A DNA stretch of 57,877 nt from Candidatus Omnitrophota bacterium (GTDB taxonomy: Bacteria; Omnitrophota; Omnitrophia; JAHJGZ01): NCBI GenBank assembly GCA_018823795.1, contig JAHJGZ010000041.1, positions 1 to 57,877 of the forward strand, written 5' to 3'. This document shows positions 18,101-30,100 of the stretch, piece after piece (the first letter of the stretch is position 1; every line of letters begins with the position of its first letter). The notes under the pieces were generated by a model, which made no database searches, was not told the origin of the DNA, and saw only the letters and a program-made list of their open reading frames with translations. Both the position numbers and the translations under genes were made by a program.

Positions 18101-21100
18101 AAATTGGGGATCAAGGATTTCGTTACCGGGGATTTAGAAAAGGTGAAAGCACTGTTGCAACAAAAATCGAAACGTGTGATCAGATGGGACCTTGTTGATG
18201 ATGATACGCTGGTGAGCGTATTAAAAGAGATTGGAAAAGAATGGAAAATCGATCCTCGTACTATTAAACCAGGGCATTTTTACCAGAAGATATCTCTCTG
18301 GGGATATCCCGAGAGGATGTATGCCGGGATATTACATAAAGGACTGAAGGGGAATACCCCAACTGAAAAACTTAATGCGCTGATGAGGAAACCGGGTATT
18401 CGTAAGAGATTAATGGCATCTACATTGCTGCCGGGATCAGCGGCGAAATGTCTCAAGGATTTATGGATTCATAGGAATGAATTAAAAAATGTTCCTGTTG
18501 TTGCACGTTATCGTGGCGTGGTTACTATAGGAGATAAAAAGCTACAATGGCGAAGACTCCATATTACCCGTGGTGCGCCGAAAGGGAAAATCTTTAGTTA
18601 TGAAACACTCAGACATGAACTCGACGTCCTGTATGAGATAGGGTTACTGGAGAGAAAAAAAGTAGGTAGGACTCATCATTATTACATAAGTGACACATTG
18701 CGTGATTGTACCGATAAGCAGATTGAAGAGATATGTGCACTGAAGTATATGAATTGGGCACCGAAGCGGCTTTTGAATAAACGAAACAACCGTTTTCTCC
18801 GTCACCTTGAAAAACTGGTAAATCAGATTTTGGTTGGAGAAAAGGCAGCTGTTAAAAAGCCTAAACATACACGCGGCCTGTGGCAAAAAATTATTCAACA
18901 TATTCTTGAAGATAATTCACTCCGTGAATTAGCGAAGAATGGCACATTGCAGGTTTCTCATATGAAAGATAAGGGGGGAGGTCACGGTGTTTTTGACCGA
19001 TTGGTCAGTTATGGTTTTCTCCGTAAAAATAAATCAACATGGCCACATACCTTTTGCCTTACGCTATCACGGGAACAATATGAAATGTGGACTGAGGTCG
19101 GACTGACCCTTCAGGAAATGAGAAAAGAGGCACGCATACTTAAAGCAAAACGAAAGCCTGCTCTTGGAATTCCGCCTCCTCAAGAGGAGGTCGAGAACGA
19201 TTCTCACTGGAAAGATCTCATTTCATGGCGCGGCGGTGTGCCATTAGTCATGAAACAGATCATATCACATGATGAGCTTTTACAATTAGCGCAAGAAGGC
19301 AGATTGACACTTACTGCGTATATCGATAATGATACACGATGGTCATTTAACAGGTGCCGTCAGATCTTTTATGAACTGGTACGGTTAGGGTATCTCTATC
19401 GTGATTTTTCTGTCAAACCCTATCAATACGGTCTTGCAATTACCAAGGAGCAGTATGAACTTCACGAAAAAGAAGATCTTCCTGTCGGCATTCCACTGGA
19501 AAAAAGGGTAGTGGTTGAATGGGCACTTTTGCAATATGAAATACAACAATTTTCAAAATTGCTTATGTCAGTTGTTGAAGAATGGAAGCAATCCGCGGAA
19601 GATGTGGAGCCGGATAACGATGAAGAAAATATTCGCACACATATCCCTATGATAACTGCATTAAATAAAGCACTTCGTGAAAATCTTGAGCTTATCACCA
19701 CCTATCCAATGGCCCATGAGGATACTTTTCTTGCCTTAAAAGATGCATGTGATATTCGGACAATCCAGCGGGCATTAGATTATTTTTTAGAGCATCAAGA
19801 ATCTTCCTTTGTTCAATCCTTTCTTACTACGACCGATATCTATGACTATCTGGAAGAATATATCGTGACGACAAACCATCATTTTAATCGGATGATACAT
19901 GGTTTTCGCAATGAAGATATTCCTGTTAATACATTAGCAAAGAAGGAGAAAGGGTTTCTTGCGATGAGTCTTATGATGACACTTTGTGCTCTGAGTGTTG
20001 GACTTGGTGTATTGCTTCCCGAACTATTCGGTCTGAAGACAGCCTTTACGCACTATGTGACCTCATTTCTTGGGAGTGTAAACAATGTTGCAGTATTGTC
20101 CGATTTTTTTATCACGAAAGAATTTTTTCTTGCACCGAGTATAGCTGTATCATTTCTTATTGGCGGTATCACTTTTAAGAATAAAGGTAGTTCGTATAAA
20201 AGTAAAAGTCGTTTTTTAGGTCGCGAAAAATCTAAAAATCAAGAGTTTTTGTCATTTCTTGAAGAACTTGAAGCAAGTAAAGCGTTAGACCAGCTTAAAG
20301 CCGGTGAATTCGGCGAGGTATTACATACGATCACTAAAATTCTGACGTATGCAGATAATCAGATAAAAAGAGCTCGTGCGAAAAAACAACAAGAAGCTGA
20401 CCCGCGGGAGCTTTCTAATAAAGCTCTACGTGGCTATCAAAAGGCGAGAGATTTGGCTAACGCATTGGCACAGGAACGAGATAACGATGCTTTTACCAAT
20501 GATGTTATCGCCACATTAGATGATTACATTGTCAGGGCACAGAGAGGTATTGATACAGCAATAGCTATGATGAGTCACTATGCAAAAAATAGACGTGGTG
20601 ATACGGTGGAAAAAAGAAATACGGGAAAAAAATATGTGCCACCTGATGATAGCCACATGGCACTGGTCCGCGATGGTTCGTATGCTGTTGAAATACGTTT
20701 TATCGATGAGGCAATGAAAAGTTATTCTCAAATGTTTCGAAAAGAAAAACCTAAAGAGGCTGTTGGAGAGACATTTCGTCGAACGATTCAAACAGGTTCT
20801 CATTTTAAAGTCCGCCTAAAGGCATCTCCCAAAAGTGCTATTGATATTTGCTGCATAAAGATGAAAGGGGTCGAATTTCTTTATCATATCATGTCTGATG
20901 ATAAAATTTTAGTCATTGCGTGCGGGCGGGGAGCGAGTGTTTATAAAAGATTGACGAAAAAGATCCCTACTATTTCTAGTCATCCTCATCAGGTATGGGA
21001 AAATGCACAACGTTTTGGTGTGTATGCGCGAAAAAGTGCATCTGATTCTCGTGTTGCGATAGGAGAGCACAAGCCTCACCAAATTACTCTACAAGAAACA

Positions 21101-24100
21101 GTAACGCCGGAGGATGCTGAAGAAGATGAAGTCGTGCCCCATGAAGCTCGTCTGCATACGACAAGGGTATGGATTATATTAATGGCTGTGTTAGGTGCAC
21201 TTCTTATCGGAAGCGGTGCGATCATCATCGATTTATTTGGTTTCAAAGCACTCTTAATGCACTATGTGACCTCGTTCCTTGATTGGGTAAAAGTGATAAT
21301 GTCCTCTTCCGCGTTAATTCCTGCCGATAAGTCATTCCCTGCCCTGAAAAACTTTTCCCCTGCGGTATGTGGCCTTGGCATCGCAGCCATGTCTGCGCGG
21401 GCTTCAGTACTGACTACATTAGAGGATATTCTGCCGTATCTTGAAGAAGACAGTAAAGCAGTGAAAGAGTATTTGTCGCACTATCCAAATCGTGAGGCAG
21501 CATTACGCGCATTACATGAAAGACCTTCGTATAAAAGAACGGCTGGTGAATTAGCAAAGGATGTGACTGAAGGGGGCAATCCCTTATTATTAGAAGCATG
21601 CCGTGAGTTTGGAATTAATGTTGCTTTAGAAAAATATCCGACTGTAGAAACAACCTATGCAGCATTAATGGAACTACAACCGGAGGAACGAACGGCAAAA
21701 CATCTTGGTAGGAGGATAACCGACGGCGGTGATCGATATTTATTGAGAGCCTCCCGCCGTTTTAAATCTAAGCTTAAAGAAACATATCAATTCGAACTTT
21801 CTGTTGCATCACGTAAAAAAAGACAGAGTAAATATGATACTGTCGAAAAAACGTACAAAGCCATTATGGCACGGAAACCGGCAGAACGGACAGCAAAAAG
21901 CCTTAAAAAGAAGAGAACAGAAGGAGGGGACGCTTGGCTTTTAAAAGCATGCCGCCATTTTAATGATGAACTCAATGCGAAATATAATTTTATACTCCCG
22001 CAAGAAGAAGGCAGGAAATATCCGACCGTGCATGCTACCTATCAAGCGCTTATGCAATTGCCTGAAGAGGATAGAACGCATATGCGTTTACAAAGACCCG
22101 TTTCTGAGGGGGGGGATCGTACATTATATGATGCGTACGGTGAATTTAGAAAAGAATTAAAGCAGATATATAATTTTGAATTATCACGAGAAAAACCAAA
22201 ACCGAAACCAAAAAAGTATCCTGATGTGCATGCAACATATAAAGCTCTTATGGCTCGGCAGCCAGAGGAAAGGACCGCGAAGAGTTTACGACAGAAAGTG
22301 GCTGACAATGGTGATTCACAGTTATTGAGGGCATGCTATGAATTTAAGCACCAACTAAAAGATATTTATACGTATGAAATGCCTCAAGAGGAAATATTGC
22401 CGCCATGCCCAGCAAAATATCCGACAGTTCGCGCTACCTATGATGCTTTGATGGCTCGGCAGCCAGAGGAAAGAACGCGTAGCCGTTTATCACAAAAAGT
22501 TAGTGATGGGGGGAATCCTTCCTTAGAAAAAGCGTATGATCGCTTTAAGAATGAATTATTACAGGAGTATAATTTTACCCTGCCTAAAATTGAAATTAAG
22601 AAAAAATATCCTGATCAAGCGTCCGCATTACAAGCTCTTATGAGGTTTTTACCTGAGGATAGGACGGCAAAAAAATTGGCGCGACCTATTCATGAAGGAG
22701 GGGATCCTACATTACTTGAAGCATGTTGGGAATTCAATATTACCTTGCCAAAAGAGGATATGGGCAAATACCCGACGGCTGCGGCAACACATAAGGCGTT
22801 GATGTCGTTACCCCTTTCAGAACGAACATACCAAAAATTGCAACGGCCGGTATTGCATGGCGGCAACCCCTTTTTACTTACCAAATGTTATAAGTTTAAT
22901 ATTCGGTTACCGAAGGAAGAAGTGGTAGAAAAATATCCAACATATGAGTCTGCATATGCGGGGCTCATGTCATTACCTGAAGAGGAACGGGTGCCGAGCG
23001 CATTAGCCAGAAAACCCATTGACGGAGGAAATCCGTTACTGCTTCTTGCGTGTCTCGAACATGATATCGATCTTCCTAAGGAACTAAAGAAATATGGAAC
23101 ACGCGAACTTGCTTTACTTATGTTTATGCGCCGCCCGAAAAAGATGCGTACCTTTAAGAGTTTATCAGCTTCCGTTGCCGACGGTGGTGATCCGACACTT
23201 CTTAAGGCATGCCGTGACTTTAATATTCCTTTAGAAAAAGAGCCAAGGCCACAGGCATATCCGACTGCTTTAGCCGCCTATAAAGCACTTATGAGAATTT
23301 CTAAGAAAGAAAGAACGGCTCAGCGGCTTGCCATGAGTAAGGAAGACGGTGGCAATCCAACACTCTATAACGCGTATAAAGATTTTAGAATTGAACTCTA
23401 CGAGAAATACAATTTTTTACTTACTAAAGCGCCCTTGGGGAAATACAAAACGTATGAAGATACCCTCGTAGCTTTGAATGCGCGGCCATTAGAAGCGAGG
23501 ACGTTTATAAAATTATGGAGAAAAAAATCTGACGGCGGAGACTATGCTCTCTTACGGGCGTGTCAGCGGTTTGAAATTCCACTGCCCGTTGCCGAGATCC
23601 CCCGGAAGTATCCGACGCCTGAAGCGGCATTAGAAGCGCTCTTGGCACGACCGGAGGATAAACGGACGGCTACTGAATGGACCAAAAAAGTTGCTGAAGG
23701 GGGAGACCCGTCACTGTATAACGCATGTTGTGAATTTAATATACCGCTTCCCCGAAAAGAAGTGCAAAAAAAATATCCAACCGTTAAAGCGACATATCAT
23801 GCGCTCATAAAAATTCCTGAAATAAATAGAAGGATAAGCACATTGTCACGGCCATTAGAGGATGGTGGTGATCCATCTCTCGTGAAAGCGTATTATACGT
23901 TTCGAACAGAACTTCTAACGTTATACGGTTTTGCAATGCCGTCGAAACCTAAATCGCCCTATCCGACACCGGAAGCGGCAATGGCAGCACTGATGAAAAG
24001 ACCTCTTGAAGAAAAAACTGTCTCGTCGCTTGACCGAAAATATTCTGAAGGAGGTAACCGCGCCCTCTTACGTGCCTGTCGCAGATTTGACATTACGTTT

Positions 24101-27100
24101 CCTCAAGGGAAAAGGCCTAAAAAATATCCAACGGCTGAAGCGACGCATAAAGCGCTCATGGCACGGAGCCCCAGGAACAGAACCGTTACACGATTGGCAA
24201 AGACAAAAGGGCAGGGAGGAGACGGAGCATTACTGAAAGCATATTATGAATTTCGTAAAGAATTGAAAGAAAAGTTTGATTTTGAATTACCTGAAGCAGA
24301 AGGTTTTGGACGGTCTTTAAAGTATCCTACTCGTGAGGCAACGTTAGCAGCACTGGAAAAGAGGCCAATGTATGAACGGACAGCAACAGCCCTTAAACGT
24401 CGTCTCGAAGACGGCGGTAACTTTGCATTATATGAAGCGTGCAAACGGTTTGCTATTGAACTTCCGCAGGAAGAACGAGTGCCGCAGTATGAAGCTATGA
24501 TGAGTGCGTTTCATCAGTTTAGAAAAACGGTATTTGAACGCTACGAGGAGGTTAAAGGTACGGATATTACTGCATTATGGAAGAGGATGAAGTCGGGTGA
24601 CGAAACAGTACGTGAAATACTTGTTCAGTATTTTATGCCGGCAGTTATTGTTATTGCAGAACTCGCGCATTCTCTTAAAAAACGGAAAAAAGATAAACCG
24701 ATTACCAGTGTTCAGACGTATGTTGATTTAGAAGGAGGCAAAAGTGGAGAGGGGAATGTATCGAGAAATAATAATTTTTATTTAGATGATTCTATTAATA
24801 CCGGTAATCTTGCCTTGCTTGAAGCATTGGATGAATGGCATCCGGATCGTGATGGAGCCCTCGAGGCATCTGTGCTGTCGACGATTCGCGAGCGTATTCG
24901 TGCATCACGTGTCGAAGGATATGACGAACGGCGGGTGACAGATTCGTTCACAACACCAAAGGGAAATAAAGGTGGGAGCAATGTTTCGCCGAAAGATAGA
25001 ACAAGTAGATTCCGTAGTGTTGAGGATCACCTCCGTGATCGTTCGGCTGATCCGCTTGCGCGTTTTGAAAAGATGCAAGCCGTGCTGAGATGGATAGAGA
25101 AAGGGGATTATAGTTTTCTGGCGAATGCCGAATTTACATTTAATGAAAAGTTGTTGTTGAGTAAGGAAGAGAAACTCCTGTTTATTGAGGCGCTCCGTAA
25201 CTATTTTCTGGAACGCGGTATTTTTAAAAAAATGCCCGTACAGTTTGCAATGTGGATAATGGGGAGTATGGGTAGTATTGGTCTTGCACGGAAAGACTTG
25301 AGTGACGTTAATCTTCTTCTCGTAACAAATACGAGTAATGGCGGCTGCGAAGAAGCTATTCGATCTCTTCGAGATCTTATTGGCAGTGGCGATCTTGAAT
25401 ATGGTCATCATGATACTCTTACTTTATCGATCGGGCGAAATGGTTCGTATCACGATATGATGCTTAATGCGAGTAGCTTTGTATCCCTTTTTGAGTCGCA
25501 CCGGCTGGGGAATGCGGAACGCGGGCTCGCGTCTATTGAAATCATGTCGATTAATGGCGAGGTGAATGGGGATAATCGTGCTCTCAATCGATCACAGTTT
25601 CATATTTTAGAAGACCTTTATCAAATGGGGTCGAACGCCATTTTAGTCCTTGAATCTGAAGAGGGGTTTGCGCGTCAGTTGCAACGTCAATTTAAGGAAC
25701 GGATGGAAAAAAGTTACATGGATTATGCTTATTTTATGAATGATTATCTCTTGTACTTTTTTGCTCAACAGGTGAGAAAAGCAATTGCTACGCATCAGTT
25801 TGCTGGCATTTCCGTAGAACAAAATGAAGAAGAAATAACGACGGAGGAGTCTGACATACCGGCTGGAGAAAGTGAGATACGTGTGTCGCAAGAGGGACAG
25901 GCGTCTGATCATGATTCGCCTATGCGGTCTCTTGACATTGTACGGAATAATGGTTTTGTAACGATTCGGTTATCCGACATTTTAGAAAGAGATGTCGAAG
26001 ACTATAATTTTTTCTGGAAGGAATTAATTGCTCAATATGCAGGGCTTACCATAGACGTCGAAGACCCGCTTGTTGATGAGGATATCGATCCGGAAATATA
26101 TGCACTGATGGAAGAACAGACCGAACATTTGTATGACTGCTTAATTAAACTTATGGCAGAGACAAATTTGCCGTATGTCGTTGAAGATGAAACTCGGACA
26201 GAGGTCATTGACGTGAAAGATTATCTACACCACGAGCCTTCATCAATATCGTATCCGCCATTGATTCAGGAATTGCCTGTGCGAGCAGATATACATAAAG
26301 ACAGAGGTTTTATCGTTATAGGCCTTGTAGCCGTTCTCTGTGCTTTGAGCTTTGGATTTGGTGTGTTTCTCCCCGAATTTTTAGGTCTGAAGACAGCCTT
26401 TACGCACTATGTGACCTCATTTCTTGATTGGATAAAGAGTTTCGCAACCGCATCTCACGTGATTTCTTTTGATACCCCTACCATTACCACCGGAATTATT
26501 TCTTCAATCCTTATCGGGCTTGGCATATACGGTGGAGACGCTTCATCGGGTAATTCTCAAGATGATAACGGTGTTTCAGATTTGGTAAAAGCAACCAATG
26601 CGGCAATTACCGATCTTGTGCGTTGGTTATGCGGTGAAAAAGTAGACGCATTTAGTAAAAATAACGAGTGGAATTTAGGACGATATTGTAAAGGAAAAAA
26701 ATTTGAAATATGGGATTTAAAAAGAGAATTGGAGTATGCGATAAAGAAGTTATCAGGATTTTATAGCCTTTATGGTGTCTATAATTTTAATGTCGGGCCG
26801 ACATACTTGTCGGAAATATCGGAAGAACTTTTTCAGTATGTTTTAGATACTCAGCATCCCATTTTGCATAAGCCTCTACAGGGTATTTTAGGGAGCAAGG
26901 TCGTTGAATGGTATCTGCAGCCGGAACAGGAAAAACGTGATGTATTTAACGATATGCTTGCGCGGGTTAGAAAGGCAAGAGTTTTGCAGGATGCGATATG
27001 GGATATTGATGAGATGGAAATGCAGCTTCGGATTCTTCAGGAGATGCGGTCATCGACGAGAGAATCGAGGGGGCTGTACGATGTATGCAGAGAAAATCTG

Positions 27101-30100
27101 GACGATGCGATTTTACGTTTTCCGCAGGGGGCTCAGAAAATTATGCGGCGATATGTGCATGAGATGAGGGAAAATATAGAAACAGCGATTGAAAATGAAA
27201 GGGCAGGAGGGGTTGGCATTGATATTTTTTTCCTATTCCGGCTTCATAAATCGCTGGTACGGGGAGAATACAAGCCGCTTCCGGCAAGAGTAACATTAGG
27301 TTTATCAAGGCAGGACGAGAGGGAATTTGCACATAAGAGACGCAGAATAGCTGATCTCATAAGTAACCGTATCCGTGAAAGAAAACGGTTAGCCGCAAAG
27401 GGGGAGATTGACGGTTTAGGGAAGATAACCAGCGAGGAAGTTCTTCTTGCATTACAGTATTATATTCCGAAAGTAATAGCGGCAGCGGATCGGGCATTGA
27501 CGCGCGGAAAGGTACATGAATTTTTCAGTTTGCGGCAATACATTCTGTATCCATTTGATCGCGGTTTAGTTGTTGATGACAAAAGAATAACGTTTAACGG
27601 GTCGTTGCGGGGCGATGAGACGACTGCCTACCATGAGTTTATTCAACCGCATCTAGATCGGTTTGAAGAAAAGCTCCACGAGTTGCGCGAACATCATGAA
27701 GGTATTATTGGCATAAAAGAAGCAGACCATGATAAAGAAAAGATTTTTGAAATTACGGTAACCGGGACTCAGACGTATGATGGACATAAAACACGATATG
27801 TGGTTGATTACAAGGGTATCCGAGGGTATGTAAACTTTTTTGAAGGCCCCGGTTCGATACGGGTACCACGGATGACGTATCAAGCGGTGAATAAAACATA
27901 TCGAGCAGTGCTCCTCCATTGCCAGTGGGAAGATGGTATCCCGACCCCATACTTTTCGATACAAAAAGCGCATGATGTTATGTTGAAAAAAGCAGCTCGC
28001 GAGAACCAAAACATAGAAATAAAGATCGTTGATATTGCCCGCTCGAGTATTTCCCATAAGCCGTGCGGTTTTCATGCTGAATACATCACGCCTGATGGTG
28101 AAATTATTAAAAGGTACATTAATCCGACACTTATACCGCAGTCGATGTTTCGTAAAGGGCTTGAGAAGTATCGGGGCAGTACCGTACAGGCAGTCCCGAT
28201 ACTCAGTGATAAGGGGGAATGGACCTTTTCACTGGTTGCGCCAGAACACATGTCGGTCACTGACGAGTGGCAAGAAATCGAATCTGCGTATCGATCCGAC
28301 AAAGAAGTCATTGTTGAGATTTTTGACATTGCACGATATTCCGACCAGCGGCCTTCAGGATTTGTTGTAAAATATAAAGGGACCATTGAGGGTTTTGTTC
28401 ATTATCGTAATACTGCCATCTGGGGTTTTACCAGAAGATCTGAAGCATCGTTGCATGAGTCTATCGGTAAGAAATATACCGCAACAATTACCTCACTCGG
28501 CAAGAAAGGCCGTATGCGGCCAACATTTATGCTGCACTATGAGGTAGCGGACGATGAATCAGAAGAAGATTACGGTGTTTTACTTTCGTCTGCGAAAAAA
28601 CCACTCCTTACTTTTGGCGAACAATTACTCCAGGCACTGCATCAAAGGTTGGGTGGAGATGAAGAACCTGAAGGTGGCATTATATCGAGCCTTTTAACCA
28701 GTCTTTTCGCTTTAAGCCTTGCTTTTCTCATCCTTTTACCGTATGCCACTGACCTTTATGGCCTGAGTGCAGTTTTTATGCATCAGGTGACGTCATTCCT
28801 TGATTGGGTAAAGAGTCTTGCAACCGTATCTCATGTGATTTCTTTTAATACTTCTGCTATTACGACCGGCCTTCTTTCTTCGATCATCATCGGGCTTGGC
28901 ATTAAGGATGACAAGAGCTCATTTTCTGATCCTGAAATCGAAAACCAAGCCCAAATATTTGAACAGGCTATGCAGCATTATACAAAAAAGGAGTATGAAG
29001 AAGCCTTAGATTGTTTTGAAAAGGTTGTAGGCTGTCCCATTACGAATTTTCTTACCGGGAAAGCGTATTACTGTATAGCAGATATATATGATGAATGGGA
29101 TAACATTGAAAGAACAGTTGACGCATGTAGTCAGGCGGTTGAAATTTTAAAAGAACATGCTCCTAAAACCATGGACCTCTTTAGGGCGATTGTATCCTTA
29201 AGTGTTTACTATACACAAGCGCATGAGGAATTAAAATCTCTTGAGGTAGCCCGAAAAGGATTGCGCATGATGAGGACCGATAAGGTTAAACACCCTTATT
29301 TAGAGGCAAGCCTTTTCCAACGTATAAGCGATGCGTATTACAATATGGTTATCTGGAATTTTCAAGAAGAATCGCTACAACAATCACTCTCTTATGCTCA
29401 GAAAGCCCTTAAAATATATCAAAGAATGGGGGACCGTGTTAGGACACGTGATCGGGAAAGATTTGGTAAAGCAAGAGCAGATACGTTAAGTACCTTCGCT
29501 CTTATATATTATCGAGATGCACAATATGACAAAGCACTTCATTATATGACAGAAGCAGCTGCCATACGGCGTGACCATAAGCATGCACAGGTCTTTTATG
29601 CACGATGTTTGGCAGCAGGTGGGGAACATACGAAAGCGCGCACAATACTGGAAGCGTATGATCCTTATGAATTTAATCATTCATTTCAGTGGGAATGGCT
29701 TGATACCATCGGTGAACTATGTCTACGAGAAGCAGATGAATTACAGAAAGCAAACCAGTTTTCAGAGGCAAAAGAAAAGTATACACACGCACGAACGTAT
29801 CTTGAGGAAGCATATGCGCTTCATAAAGCACATGATCTGGAGAAAGGGCTGGCCGTCACGATACAATTATATCATATCGCAGCAGCATATAGCGGTGAGG
29901 GAAATACAGAAAAAGGATTACACGCTATTCGAGCATGTCTAAACGAAATAGTCAGGCAGGAAGGGCGTATATCTCAAGGCGATGAAATATCCCTTGATGA
30001 ACTTATTGAACGTGTAGAAAAACGAGACGGCCAGAAGTATCTCAATATTCTCAAGAAAGACGTATTATTACTTTTAAGAAAAATATATCTTGAACAGGGG

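Noticed and set aside
21482-24480. CRISPR-like or satellite array
   Set aside because: Repetition is at protein level with variable unit length and diverged DNA; there are no constant direct repeats with spacers.
24905-25411. 168-residue minus-strand frame
   Set aside because: Shadow of the nucleotidyltransferase-like region of the giant gene, without initiation signals.
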